Source of the DNA: UBA10649 sp037130755 | GTDB lineage: Bacteria > Actinomycetota > Actinomycetes > S36-B12 | NCBI GenBank assembly: GCA_037130755.1 | Contig: JBAXSI010000014.1 | Location: 1 to 64,000, forward strand | Length of the DNA: 64,000 nt | Reading direction: 5' to 3' | Position numbers and translations under genes: made by a program | Shown: in pieces, positions 17,203-28,745 of the stretch | How positions within the stretch are numbered: the first letter of the stretch is position 1 | How the letters are laid out: each line of letters begins with the position of its first letter | Notes under the pieces: model-generated | Told to the model about the DNA's origin: nothing | Databases searched by the model: none | Seen by the model: the letters and a program-made list of their open reading frames with translations, nothing else

Positions 17203-18894
17203 TCAGTCGCGATCGAGGCGGACCGTCACCTTTCGCCCTCTGATCTTCGCCTGCTGAAGGCTCTTGATGACCTTGTTCGCCTTGGGCGAGGGAACCTCCA
17301 CCACGGAGAACATCTCGTGGATGCTGATGGCTCCGATGTCCTTGCCCTTCAGCCCGGCCTCGCCCGTGATGGCGCCGACGAGGTCGCCGGGGGTAACGCC
17401 GGCCTTGCGACCCAAGGAGACGAACAGTCGAGTCATCGGGCCCTCCGGTGCCTCCCTCCGCTTCCTCGGTGCGCGTGAATCGGTCGAGCGCGAGTCGGCC
17501 GAGAGAGACTCTGGCGCGAGCGTCGCGGTGAGATCGTGGTCCGACTCTTCGGCCGCCATCCCCTGGATCGCCTCGTGCGCCAGGGTGAACGCCGCCAGGG
17601 CGACGTCGCTGGCCTCACGACCCAGCAACAGGTCGTCGAGGGCTTCGCGGTGGGTATCGAGTCGGGACTGCGCTTCCGGATCGTCGATCAACGTCTCGAT
17701 CGCATCGCGCGTGCGCTGCTGCCGCATCTGTCGAACGTCGGTGACGGTCGGCACCTTCTCGACGACGACCCGACCACCCAAGAGCTTCTCGATGGACATC
17801 AGCAGGCGACGTTCGCGCGGTTCGACGAGACTCAACGCGACGCCTTCACGTCCCGCGCGCCCGACTCGACCAATGCGATGGATGTAGGACTCCGGACTCA
17901 TCGGCAGGTCGTAGTTGACGACGTGGGACAGCAGGTCGATGTCGAGGCCGCGCGCGGCGACGTCGGTTGCGACGAGCAACTCACTCGCACCCGAACGCAG
18001 TCGTCCGAGCACTCTGGTGCGCTGGTCCTGAGTGAGGCCACCGTGCAACGCCTCGGCCTGATATCCGCGCGCAGTAAGAATGTCGGTGAGATCGTCAACG
18101 CCGCCACGCGTGCGACAGAACACGATGGCGGCAGTGGGATCTTCAGCGTCGAGTATGCGGCCGAGGGCGGCGGCCTTGTTCGGCCGCGTGACGATGTAGG
18201 CAACCTGCCGCACGCGGGGGACTTCGTCCTGCGCGGTCTCCTGCGACTTGATCGAAATCCGCTGCGGATCACGCAAGTGTCTCGCCGCCAACTTGTCGAT
18301 GCGTTTAGGCATGGTGGCGGAGAACAGGATCGTCTGCCGGCTCTCGGGTGTCATCGCGATGATCGACTCGATGTCCTCGATGAAGCCCATCTCGAGCATC
18401 TCGTCGGCCTCGTCGAGCACGAGAGTCTGGATCTCGTCGAGGACGAGAGACTTCCTTGCGCAGAGGTCCAGTGCTCGTCCGGGTGTCGCTACCACTACGT
18501 CCACGCCGCGACGCAGGGCATCGACCTGATGACGTGCAGGGGCGCCACCGTAGATCGCGACAGTGCGCGCGCCGAGTTCGCGGCCGTACCCATGAAAAGC
18601 CTGCGACACCTGAAGGGCGAGCTCACGGGTTGGCACGAGGATCAAGGAGGTCGGTGCCTTGCCACGATCCTTCCCGTCAAGGTTCTCAAGGATCGGCAGC
18701 GCGAATGCCGCGGTCTTGCCCGTTCCCGTAGCCGCCTGGCCCAGAAGGTCACGGCCGCCGATGAGTAGCGGGATGGTCGCCGACTGAATGGGCGTCGGCT
18801 CCTCGTAGCCGAGCGCAGACAACGCACTCAGCAGCTCCGGGCGCAGGCCCAACGAGGCGAAGGTGGTGCCGGACTCATCCAGTGGTGAATTCAC
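17203..18894 (-). CDS. DEAD-box RNA helicase with DbpA-type RNA-binding domain
   Basis: A 563-residue ATP-dependent RNA helicase. Visible motifs: Q motif (FASLGLRPELLSALSALGYEEPTPIQ), motif I AATGTGKT, PTRELA, DEAD as LDEADEM, SAT as FSATMP, ARGLD and HRIGRVGR. The last 75 residues (RLFVSLGRKAGVTPGDLVGAI to VRLDRD) are a DbpA/CsdA RNA-binding domain, so roles in rRNA maturation or cold adaptation are likely. I start at the GTG encoding VNSPLDESG at 18894; the frame extends upstream but that part overlaps the neighbouring gene's end and is not family-like. Confidence 0.92.
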   Translation of the reverse strand: MNSPLDESGTTFASLGLRPELLSALSALGYEEPTPIQSATIPLLIGGRDLLGQAATGTGKTAAFALPILENLDGKDRGKAPTSLILVPTRELALQVSQAFHGYGRELGARTVAIYGGAPARHQVDALRRGVDVVVATPGRALDLCARKSLVLDEIQTLVLDEADEMLEMGFIEDIESIIAMTPESRQTILFSATMPKRIDKLAARHLRDPQRISIKSQETAQDEVPRVRQVAYIVTRPNKAAALGRILDAEDPTAAIVFCRTRGGVDDLTDILTARGYQAEALHGGLTQDQRTRVLGRLRSGASELLVATDVAARGLDIDLLSHVVNYDLPMSPESYIHRIGRVGRAGREGVALSLVEPRERRLLMSIEKLLGGRVVVEKVPTVTDVRQMRQQRTRDAIETLIDDPEAQSRLDTHREALDDLLLGREASDVALAAFTLAHEAIQGMAAEESDHDLTATLAPESLSADSRSTDSRAPRKRREAPEGPMTRLFVSLGRKAGVTPGDLVGAITGEAGLKGKDIGAISIHEMFSVVEVPSPKANKVIKSLQQAKIRGRKVTVRLDRD

Positions 18895-18947
18895 CAAATC
18901 ACGGTACCCAAGTTCGTGGCGTGATCGACACCGAGCCGCCACGAAGT

Positions 18948-20594
18948 TCAGTTGATGCCGATCGACCGCCCAGCCCATTCGCGGGCGCGGAGAACGTTCT
19001 TCTGCACTTTGCCCGTCGACGTCTTCGGCAGCGGCCCGAAGTCCACGGCCACCGGCGCCTTGAAGCGAGCCAGCCTCTCGCGGCAGAAGTCGATGATCTC
19101 GCGCTCGGTGGCGTGGGCATCGGGCACAAGGGTGACGAATGCCTTCGGGCGCTCGCCCCACTTCTCGTCGGGGATCGCGACGACCGCGCACTCCAGGACG
19201 CCGGGGTAGGCGGAGATCGCGTGCTCCACCTCGATCGTCGAGATGTTCTCCCCGCCAGAGATGACGATGTCCTTCTTGCGGTCGCGCAGTTCGATGTAGC
19301 CGTCGGGGTGCATCACCGCGATGTCGCCGGAGTGGAACCATCCGCCGGCGAACGCGGTGGCGGTCGCGGCCGGGTCGTCGAAGTACCCCTTCATCACGTT
19401 GTTGCCGCGCATGACGACCTCGCCCATCGTCTCGCCGTCTGCCGGAACGTCGCGCATGGCGTCATCAACCACGCGGATCGGGTCCGAGATGACGTTGGCC
19501 ACGCCCTGGCGCCCCTGCTTCTTCGCTCGGTCCTCGGGTGAGAGCTCCTGCCACGACGCCTGCGGTTCGCAGATCGTGTACGGGGCATACGTCTCTGTCA
19601 GCCCGTAGACGTGCACGGGCCGGAGGTTCAGCGCGATCATCCGCGCAAGCAGGGTGGGAGACGGCGGCGCTCCACCGGTGATGACGCTGATCTCCCGTTC
19701 CAGGCGGTGCGCCGCCGGATGCGACGTGGCTCCAAGCCAGACCGTCGGCGCTCCGTTGGCATGCGTGACCGTCTCGCTGTCGATCAAATCCCAGATCGCC
19801 TGCGCGTCGACCTTGCGTTGGCAGATGTGCCGACCACCCATCGCGGTGACGGCCCAGGGGAAGCACCAGCCGTTGCAATGGAACATCGGGACGATCCACA
19901 AGAACACCGATTCCGGGCGAAGGTTCGCCTGCAGTGCCTCGACCAGTGAATTCAGGTACGTACCGCGGTGCGTGTACAGAACGCCCTTCGGCCGTCCCGT
20001 CGTGCCGGACGTGTAGTTGATCGAGATGACGTCCTCCTCGTCGTTGACGACGAAGTCCACAGGATCGGGAGAGCCGCCAGCGAGGAACTGCTCGTACGGG
20101 TCGTCGGTCTGCCCGGAGTCGTCGATTCGCACGACCTCGAGATCGAGGCCGTCGACGAGATCGACGAGCTCGAAGTCGCAGAACACCATCCGCGCGCCGC
20201 AGTGCTCCAGGATGTCGGCGACCTCAGAGCTCGCCAGTCGGGTGTTGATCGCCACGAGGACGGCTCCGGACGCCGGCACTCCGTAGTGCGCCTCGAGCAG
20301 CGCGGGGATGTTCGGGGCGAGGAAGGCGACACGGTCGCCCGGCTCGATTCCCGCGTTGAGCAGGGCCGACGCGAGCCGGTTGACCCGTTGCTCGAAATCC
20401 CGGTACGTCGTACGGCGCTCGCCGTGAACGATGGCCACCTTGTCCGGGAACACCAGGGCGCTGCGTCGCAGGAAGCTGAGCGGCGTCAGCTCAGTACGGT
20501 ACGGCTTCGCCGCGTCCGGCTCGTCAAGAGAAGGCCACGGGTAGACGGGTTCCCCGAACGACTGTGTCGTGGAGGGGGAGATGGGTTGCAGCAC
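18948..20594 (-). CDS. Acyl-CoA synthetase (AMP-forming ligase)
   Basis: A 548-residue ANL-superfamily ligase that would activate a medium or long-chain carboxylate to acyl-CoA via an acyl-adenylate. The P-loop is YTSGTTGRPKG; YGLTET, GWFHSGD, the hinge RDRKKDIVISGGENIS and the terminal lysine in KTSTGKVQK are all present. The start is the GTG at 20594, preceded by AGGAGG; the upstream ATG lacks a site. It is divergent from a TetR regulator with an inverted repeat between them, so substrate-responsive repression is likely. Confidence 0.92.
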   Translation of the reverse strand: MLQPISPSTTQSFGEPVYPWPSLDEPDAAKPYRTELTPLSFLRRSALVFPDKVAIVHGERRTTYRDFEQRVNRLASALLNAGIEPGDRVAFLAPNIPALLEAHYGVPASGAVLVAINTRLASSEVADILEHCGARMVFCDFELVDLVDGLDLEVVRIDDSGQTDDPYEQFLAGGSPDPVDFVVNDEEDVISINYTSGTTGRPKGVLYTHRGTYLNSLVEALQANLRPESVFLWIVPMFHCNGWCFPWAVTAMGGRHICQRKVDAQAIWDLIDSETVTHANGAPTVWLGATSHPAAHRLEREISVITGGAPPSPTLLARMIALNLRPVHVYGLTETYAPYTICEPQASWQELSPEDRAKKQGRQGVANVISDPIRVVDDAMRDVPADGETMGEVVMRGNNVMKGYFDDPAATATAFAGGWFHSGDIAVMHPDGYIELRDRKKDIVISGGENISTIEVEHAISAYPGVLECAVVAIPDEKWGERPKAFVTLVPDAHATEREIIDFCRERLARFKAPVAVDFGPLPKTSTGKVQKNVLRAREWAGRSIGIN

Positions 20595-20658
20595 GGCGTC
20601 CTCCTGCGTAAGCGGGCGATGCAGCAAAGTATGTTAGCAAGTGCTATATTAGTCAACC
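20595..20658. promoter_or_regulatory. Divergent promoter and TetR operator candidate
   Basis: TAGCA-AG-TGCTA at 20635-20646 is a perfect inverted repeat that overlaps the -10 element TATATT (20645-20650). Eight bases separate that -10 from the ATG of the TetR gene, so its mRNA is probably leaderless. A TetR dimer on this repeat would block its own promoter and probably the acyl-CoA synthetase promoter too. Confidence 0.55.
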
Positions 20659-21261
20659 ATGGGGCGACCACAGAAGATCGATGACACTGCGTTGCTGGAT
20701 CGCGCGACCGCGCTGTTCTGGCGCGACGGTGCTGATGCCGTGACGATCCGCGACCTGGAAGTGGCCCTCGGCCTGAAGGCGCCGGCGATCTACCGTCGCT
20801 ACCCGAGCAAGAACGCCCTCATCGAGAGCTGCGTGGAGCGCTACATGGGTCGCGTCGTCGACAGCCGCATCCGTCGCTACCTCGAGAGTTCCGAGGACCC
20901 GCTCGAGGGTCTGCGCTCGTTCTTCGTGACGACCCTGGAACCCCACCCCGGGGAAGAGACGACGCGCGGGTGCCTCCTGACGGTGACGGCCAACCAGACC
21001 GTCTTCCAGGACCCGTCGATTCGCGCGGCTGTGCGCGACGGGATGGACCGTATCCGCGCGGGCTTCCAGACCACGATCGAGCGCGGCCAGACGACGGGGC
21101 AGATCCGCACGGACGTGAGCGCCGCGACCCAGGCCATGCACCTGATGCTCGTACTTGAGGGCTTGCTCGTGCTTGGGCGCTCGGGGTCGACCGACGTCGT
21201 CGAAGGCGTCCAGCTAGCCCTCGACTCCTTACGCCCTGCGGCGGGTCGAGCCGGGCGATAG
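20659..21261 (+). CDS. TetR/AcrR family transcriptional regulator
   Basis: A 200-residue repressor. Residues about 8-55 form the TetR DNA-binding domain (DRATALFWRDGADAVTIRDLEVALGLKAPAIYRRYPSKNALIESCV); the rest is an all-helical ligand domain with a Cys-containing GCLLTVTANQT segment like that of TetR_C groups acting on fatty or aromatic acid genes. The ligand is likely the substrate or product of the divergent acyl-CoA synthetase. No Shine-Dalgarno is present, fitting a leaderless transcript. Confidence 0.9.
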   Translation: MGRPQKIDDTALLDRATALFWRDGADAVTIRDLEVALGLKAPAIYRRYPSKNALIESCVERYMGRVVDSRIRRYLESSEDPLEGLRSFFVTTLEPHPGEETTRGCLLTVTANQTVFQDPSIRAAVRDGMDRIRAGFQTTIERGQTTGQIRTDVSAATQAMHLMLVLEGLLVLGRSGSTDVVEGVQLALDSLRPAAGRAGR

Positions 21262-21359
21262 CTGAGCCGCACGCCAGGCCATCACTCTGATCTTCACGTC
21301 AGAAGGAAGGTGCCCACTTCCGCCTACGTTCGTGGACTCATAGCTGACGACAGGGCCGG

Positions 21360-22973
21360 TCAGGGTTTCTTTGGAGCCCGAGGCTTGCGCACCTGGCGGC
21401 TCGGCGGCGACGCGGCCGCGTGTTGGGCGGCACGAAGGCCCTCACCACCGGCTGCCTCCTCGATCGCTTCGATGCTACCGTCCGCGATGGCCGCGACGAA
21501 CGTCTCGAAATCACGCTGCACTTGGTCGGCGTATGCACCGGCGAAGTCCGTGACGGAACGGTCGAAGCTCTCCCCGCTGCCGAGATAGGCGGCGATAGCG
21601 ACGGCGTCGCCGGAACGGGCGTGCGCGCGGGCCAGCGCATATCCGCAGAGTGCGGCGTACCGCGGCAATGCCGATTGGTTCAAAGTGGCCGGGTCCGGTG
21701 ACCACTTCATGTCACGCAGTTGCCGTACGTAGTAACTGCGACCGGAGCGGCCTTCGACCCAACCCAAGAAGGAATCACTCGCTGCCTGCATCAGTCGTTG
21801 GCCGGACACAACCCGGTGACCATGCTGCGCAAATGGCGACGTCCCGGTGAATGCCTCCAGTACGGAGGCTTGCGCCTGCTTGACCTGCAGCACCATGACG
21901 TCATCGTCGTCCCGGCCTTGCATGAGCAGCGCGAATGCCAGCAGTCCGACGCTCCCGACTCCGACAACCTTGTGGGCGATGTCGATGATCTCGTATCGAC
22001 CCAACAACTGCTGCCGATCATCTTGCAGGGTCGCGATGTACTCGCCGTAGAGGCCGTTGACCATCGCGTAGACGTCCGCGTTCGCTTCGAGCCGGTCTAG
22101 CAATGGCGGCTGGTGAATGAAGCGCCGTCGCCCATCGATGACTTCCGTGATCTTCGCAATGACCGACCACGCGTCGCGGGACCGAGCCTTCGCCACGGCG
22201 CGTTCTACCTCGCGTCGGGCCTTGGCTTCCTGCTTCGATAGGGCTTTGCGCTGCTTTCCGGTGAGGATCTCATCGACGGCCCTCTCCAAACCACCCTGAT
22301 CCACCCGGTCGTACCACAGGCCCAGTTCGGTCTTCCGCGCGAAGCTCGCCATCGACTCCCGGTACGCAGCGGCCGCCGCTCCGGCCGCTGCCAATCCATG
22401 CTTCTCCTGCACACCGTTGTCGCGCGCGGCCAAGACGAAGGAGGTCGCCAATCGTTTGATGTCCCACTCGAACGGGCCTGGGTGGGTCTCGTCGAAGTCG
22501 TTGACGTCGAAGACCACGGAGCGATCGGGCGCGCCGAAGAGGCCGAAGTTCGAAAGGTGCGCATCCCCGCACAACTGCGCCGTCAAGGACGTCCGAGGCG
22601 ATGCGGCAAGGTCGCTCGCCATCACCAGAGCGCTGCCGCGGTAGAACGTGAACGCACTTACCGCCATTCGGGCATGCCGCACGGGCACCAGTTCCTGCAC
22701 GCGGGAGGAATCCTGGCCAGCGAGCAAGGCGACGGGATCCGCCCGGTCAGATGCCGGTGACCACACGGCGAGCCGGCTGCGAGGCACCTCGGCCCGAGCC
22801 GATCGCCCTCGATCCTGGCGCTGGCCGACACTCAGGTGCGTGCCGGCAACGGCTGCGGGCGCCGACTTCGGGGCGCCACCCGAAGCGGTCATCGCCTGCG
22901 CCACGGCATCACTGGCCGTCGTGGGGGCACCCGAAGGCGCCACCTCGTCAGGCTCCTGGACCGCGCCGGACAT
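21360..22973 (-). CDS. DUF2252 domain protein (kinase-like fold)
   Basis: A 537-residue protein of the DUF2252 family common in actinobacteria. Family blocks seen: RVQELVPVRHARMAVSAFTFYRGSA, LCGDAHLSNFGLFGAPDRSVVFDVNDFDET, WDIKRLATSFVLAAR and, near the end, YVRQLRDMKWS. The GDAHLSNFG and DVNDFDE segments resemble the catalytic and metal-binding loops of aminoglycoside-phosphotransferase-like kinases, though activity is unproven. The first 60 and last 40 residues are low-complexity. Its ATG overlaps the upstream gene's TAA by one base (TAATG). Confidence 0.88.
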   Translation of the reverse strand: MSGAVQEPDEVAPSGAPTTASDAVAQAMTASGGAPKSAPAAVAGTHLSVGQRQDRGRSARAEVPRSRLAVWSPASDRADPVALLAGQDSSRVQELVPVRHARMAVSAFTFYRGSALVMASDLAASPRTSLTAQLCGDAHLSNFGLFGAPDRSVVFDVNDFDETHPGPFEWDIKRLATSFVLAARDNGVQEKHGLAAAGAAAAAYRESMASFARKTELGLWYDRVDQGGLERAVDEILTGKQRKALSKQEAKARREVERAVAKARSRDAWSVIAKITEVIDGRRRFIHQPPLLDRLEANADVYAMVNGLYGEYIATLQDDRQQLLGRYEIIDIAHKVVGVGSVGLLAFALLMQGRDDDDVMVLQVKQAQASVLEAFTGTSPFAQHGHRVVSGQRLMQAASDSFLGWVEGRSGRSYYVRQLRDMKWSPDPATLNQSALPRYAALCGYALARAHARSGDAVAIAAYLGSGESFDRSVTDFAGAYADQVQRDFETFVAAIADGSIEAIEEAAGGEGLRAAQHAAASPPSRQVRKPRAPKKP

Positions 22974-23200
22974 TAAGCGCTGACCCGCTTGTCATGGACG
23001 GCCTTGGCGGCGTGCCTCGACAAGCGAGCGATGACCGCAGCCCGAGTGGCCGGATCCAGGGCAGCCAGTTGCGCCTCAATGTCGTCGACCGTCGATACCG
23101 CGACCTCGTGCTTCTCCCGGACCGAGACTGCCGCGAATGCCAGCGCTGCAGCAGCGGCCACCAACAACCCCACCCGTAGGAGCACCTTCGGATCGACCAT
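22973..23200 (-). CDS. Small single-pass membrane protein
   Basis: A 75-residue protein: one N-terminal membrane helix (VLLRVGLLVAAAAALAFAAVSV) followed by a charged tail containing DDIEAQLAALDPATRAAVIARLSRHAAKAV. I start at the third ATG (MVDPK), which GAGGAG precedes by six bases. It is translationally coupled to the DUF2252 gene. No family recognised; it could anchor or regulate its partner. Confidence 0.6.
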   Translation of the reverse strand: MVDPKVLLRVGLLVAAAAALAFAAVSVREKHEVAVSTVDDIEAQLAALDPATRAAVIARLSRHAAKAVHDKRVSA

Positions 23201-23493
23201 CACCATCTCCTCAACGGAAGACACGATCACGCATCACGGCCCTGTCTGTCCGCCCACTATGGACCGGCCGCGCGAACATCGGGCCGAAACCTCGACATCG
23301 CCGCGCCAGCCTTGCGACCTGAGAGTACCTATCGTTGCCGTTCAATGGAATGCCGCGGACAGCGCGGCCGGCAGGCCTCGAACGGATCGCTTGCATGTTT
23401 GCCCTCTCGCTGAACGAGCCGGGCCATGGTTCGATCAGTACCTTGCGCCGATTCTGTCGACTCCGAGTCGACTCGACTACCTAAGGACACGAC

Positions 23494-24675
23494 ATGTCCG
23501 TGCCAGCCGAAGACACAGAAGGTCCTTTCACTGACACGGTCACCGACGGGTCCGGGAGCCGTGAGGTGACGATCCGGTTCGACCTTCGCTCCGTGCGTCG
23601 AGCCGGAACCCTGCTGTTGTTCCTGGTCGCCGTGTTCCTGCTGGCCCTGTGGCTGTTCTCCGTCACCGGGCACTTCCTGTTCCTGGTCCTGATGGCATGG
23701 CTCATCGCGATCGCCCTTGAACCGGGCATCCGCGCTCTCATCGCCCGCGGGCGATCTCGCGGCACCGCCGCGGCGATCATGGGCGGCGGCGCACTCCTGG
23801 TGGTCGTCGTCCTCGCGGTCGTCTTCGGTCAGCTCTTCTTCACCCAGATCGCGCAGTTCGTCAGCGGTGTCCCGGCGTTGACAACCACCGTGATCGACTG
23901 GGTCAACTCCACATTCCACACCACCTTGGACCAGACGTCCATCACCTCGTCGCTGCAGCTGGACCCCTCCAACATCAGCTCATGGGCCGGGTCGCTGTCC
24001 GGCGGCGTCCTGGGCGTCGTCGGATCCTTGTCGTCGGTGCTGTTCGACCTGGTCACGATCCTCGTGTTCGCGGCCTACTTCGCCGCCGACGGTCCGCGCT
24101 TCTTCCAGACGATCGCGTCGGCGATGCCACCCCGCGCCCAGCGCGTCTTCATCAACGTCTCCGAGATCACCATCGCCAAGACCGGCGGCTACGTCGTTTC
24201 GAAGATCATCCTCGCCGCGTTGTCCGCGGTCTTCCACGGCATCTTCTTCTTCGCCATCGGCGTCCCCTACTGGCTGCCCTTTGCCCTTTTCGTCGGCATA
24301 ACCGCCCAGTTCATCCCGCTGATCGGCACATACCTCGGCATCATTCTGCCCGTGCTGGCCACCGTCTTCGCATCACCGTGGAAGGCCGTCGCCATCATCG
24401 TCTTCGCCGCCATCTACCAGCAGATCGAGAGCTACATATTCACTCCACGCGTCAGCACGAAGACGATGGATGTCAACCCTGCCATCGCGCTGGCAGCGGT
24501 GTTCGTCGGAGCCGCAATCTGGGGACCGGTCGGGGCGCTCATCGGCATCCCCCTCGCCGCCGCCGGCGTCGCCATCTCAAGCAGCTACCGCAAGTACTAC
24601 GACCTCGTTCCCGAAGTCGAGGCCCTCGGAGAGGGCGGCAGTGCCGAGGGACGCGACCCCGAATCATCCACCTGA
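23494..24675 (+). CDS. AI-2E family transporter
   Basis: A 393-residue membrane protein of the AI-2E/PerM family. Paired N-terminal helices (TLLLFLVAVFLLALWLF and HFLFLVLMAWLIAIALEPGI), a loop domain containing PALTTTVIDWVN, and the C-terminal block with GVPYWLPFALFVGITAQFIPLIGTYLG and QQIESYIFTPRV are the family's diagnostic pieces. Members export small solutes or act as Na+/H+ antiporters; the substrate cannot be read from the sequence. It appears monocistronic. Confidence 0.9.
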   Translation: MSVPAEDTEGPFTDTVTDGSGSREVTIRFDLRSVRRAGTLLLFLVAVFLLALWLFSVTGHFLFLVLMAWLIAIALEPGIRALIARGRSRGTAAAIMGGGALLVVVVLAVVFGQLFFTQIAQFVSGVPALTTTVIDWVNSTFHTTLDQTSITSSLQLDPSNISSWAGSLSGGVLGVVGSLSSVLFDLVTILVFAAYFAADGPRFFQTIASAMPPRAQRVFINVSEITIAKTGGYVVSKIILAALSAVFHGIFFFAIGVPYWLPFALFVGITAQFIPLIGTYLGIILPVLATVFASPWKAVAIIVFAAIYQQIESYIFTPRVSTKTMDVNPAIALAAVFVGAAIWGPVGALIGIPLAAAGVAISSSYRKYYDLVPEVEALGEGGSAEGRDPESST

Positions 24676-24998
24676 CCATTGCCTCACGTGCCGATCTGAC
24701 TGATCGCACGCATCACTAGTCCTGGTCGCTGGAGTTGGGTCATTCCTATTCAGGTTCTGGATAGAAGACGCAAAGCTCATCGCGGTGCGTCAGTGACGTC
24801 CCATTCGAGAATCGTCGCTCGACGTGCTGGGCCCGCAGTTGGCATTGACCGTTGCGTCGGTCTTCGCCTTGCGTCGACTTGTCGTGCGTGCGACAGCGAA
24901 TCTCGACAGGCGGAACGACGATGGAATCGGGAAACAACCCTTGCGAGCAGTACGCCATCAACGCCAGGGTGCTAACCGAAGTGGCGAGAGGTGAACTC
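24676..24998. other. Intergenic stretch without a recognised gene
   Basis: About 320 bases with no convincing frame or clear hairpin. A longer in-frame start for the next small gene exists at 24921 (MESGNNP), but its ribosome site is weaker than the one at 24999. Confidence 0.4.
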
Positions 24999-25166
24999 AT
25001 GAAGAATCCACGCAACCCGTCGCTCGTCGCAGGCTGCCACCTTCGACTTCACGACTGGGACACGAAGTCGAACGCCTCTGGAGAACTGGTCTCAAGGTGC
25101 AGGCGCTGTGGCAAGCGCGAGTACCTCAGTCCCCGCCGTCGCCCGTTGCCGTGGCCGATGTTATGA
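24999..25166 (+). CDS. Small zinc-ribbon-like protein
   Basis: A 55-residue protein with one Cys-His pair near residue 12 (AGCHLRLHDWD) and a CRRCGK pair further on, the pattern C-H-x(3)-HDWD-x(n)-C-x2-CGK found in small DUF1660-like zinc proteins. I start at ATG 24999 because GAGAGGTGA stands five bases upstream; a 26-codon longer version starting at 24921 is possible. Its initiation region closely matches that of the next small gene. Function unknown; a nucleic-acid or partner-binding adaptor is possible. Confidence 0.5.
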   Translation: MKNPRNPSLVAGCHLRLHDWDTKSNASGELVSRCRRCGKREYLSPRRRPLPWPML

Positions 25167-25314
25167 CTGCACTTCACAGCGCCATGCCGTGCGACGTCGA
25201 ACGAACTCTGCACCATCGTGAGCGACGTCTGGCGTCTATCCCCTCGGGGCGCGGCGATCACGGACTGGCGCATCAATACCCATTGTTGACGGATCTTCGT
25301 GCGAGGTGAACCTC

Positions 25315-25470
25315 ATGTCCAAGAAGACCAACGCACCCATGACCCCCGACCAACTGGCCGAGGAAGTCTGGGAAGACGAATCGCCCACGAACTACCTGGT
25401 TCGAGATGACGACGCCGATACCCAGCACCGACCACAGACGGACCCCCGTGACAATCCGCGAAGCCGGTGA
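25315..25470 (+). CDS. Short acidic protein
   Basis: A 51-residue, highly acidic and probably disordered protein (SKKTNAPMTPDQLAEEVWED, then NYLVRDDDADTQ). GAGGTGA sits six bases before the ATG, in almost the same context as at 24999 (GAGGTGAACCTCATG against GAGGTGAACTCATG). Third codon positions are mostly G or C. No family recognised. Confidence 0.45.
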   Translation: MSKKTNAPMTPDQLAEEVWEDESPTNYLVRDDDADTQHRPQTDPRDNPRSR

Positions 25471-25531
25471 CTCACATGCTTCCACGCAGCGTACGACCTC
25501 ATCCGCCCGCCGCCGTATCCGTTCGTTGCGA

Positions 25532-26272
25532 CTACTCGTCGAGCAGGATTGTCGGCGTGCGAGCCTCCTGACGGTCAACGGCATCAAGCATGGTGGCCTC
25601 CAAGGGAATGGCGTCGTAACTCGGTGCAAAGGAGTCGTCCCAATGGTCGGTTTCGGCCGTGTCGCTAGCAGCTGGTTCAACGGACCTGTCGGCCACGGTG
25701 AGCGGCCGACCCTCACGAATCATGGCCCCGCGACGTCCGAGGCCCAAGTACGTAATGGGGGTCGTCCACGACGACGGCAGTCCGCAGTCCACCGTGACCT
25801 GCCTCAGCGTGACCAACTCATAGGCATGGCCTCCGCGACCTTCAGTTTGATCGAGTACGGCCATGTTCGACTCGGCGACAAGGAGGACGTGGCAGGCATG
25901 CGGCTCGGGGCCGGACTTCACCAAGGTCCACGGACGAACATTCTTTCGTGGCGAACGGCCCCGGCACCAAGCCGACTGAGCGCCCCGCATGGTCCCGTAC
26001 AGGGCAATGGTCGGCGGTCCGACTGGCCCGAACTTCTCCTGGATCCGGGAAGGGCAACGATTGCTTCCGTATGCCAGTACCGCGCCATAGCGCTCCTCGG
26101 TCCGGACCCGCAGCCAGTGTGTCAGCGGCTCCCCGTTCACCAAGCGCAGCGGTCCCTGACCGGCAAGGGGAAGCACACGACCATCAGAGTGGACGAAGGA
26201 GTAGGCCGGGACCCGGCCGGGATACGGAGAGGCCGCAAACTCGGCCGCGTCGACCCCCGCGAGGCGCGTCAT
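25532..26272 (-). CDS. Gamma-glutamylcyclotransferase-like protein
   Basis: A 246-residue protein whose central part begins with GAVLAYGSNRCP (residues 64-73), the YGSN substrate-binding loop of the GGCT fold, followed by CHVLLVAESNMAVLDQTEGRGGHAYELVTL, where Glu in QTEG is placed like the catalytic acid in the BtrG/GGCT family. About 60 N-terminal residues precede the domain and a polar tail follows. It is on the strand opposite to the signalling operon and diverges from it. Cyclotransferase activity is inferred only. Confidence 0.65.
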   Translation of the reverse strand: MTRLAGVDAAEFAASPYPGRVPAYSFVHSDGRVLPLAGQGPLRLVNGEPLTHWLRVRTEERYGAVLAYGSNRCPSRIQEKFGPVGPPTIALYGTMRGAQSAWCRGRSPRKNVRPWTLVKSGPEPHACHVLLVAESNMAVLDQTEGRGGHAYELVTLRQVTVDCGLPSSWTTPITYLGLGRRGAMIREGRPLTVADRSVEPAASDTAETDHWDDSFAPSYDAIPLEATMLDAVDRQEARTPTILLDE

Positions 26273-26480
26273 GCGCCTTCCCCCAGCCTCGACGTTCGAC
26301 GGCGACCGCGAGGGCGCGCTCGGTCAGCAGGCATCGCTCCAGCATGCCGCAGAAGAGGCGTTGACGCATCAGCCGCTAACGGGCACACTCGACGCGAAGG
26401 CGCCGATAGCTGGGGGAGGCACCCTCGAGCGGCGCGCGCACGCGTGCTGCGAGGCCCAACCCGGGAACTGGGACGCTGCG

Positions 26481-28741
<2,261 letters not shown>

Positions 28742-28745
<4 letters not shown>

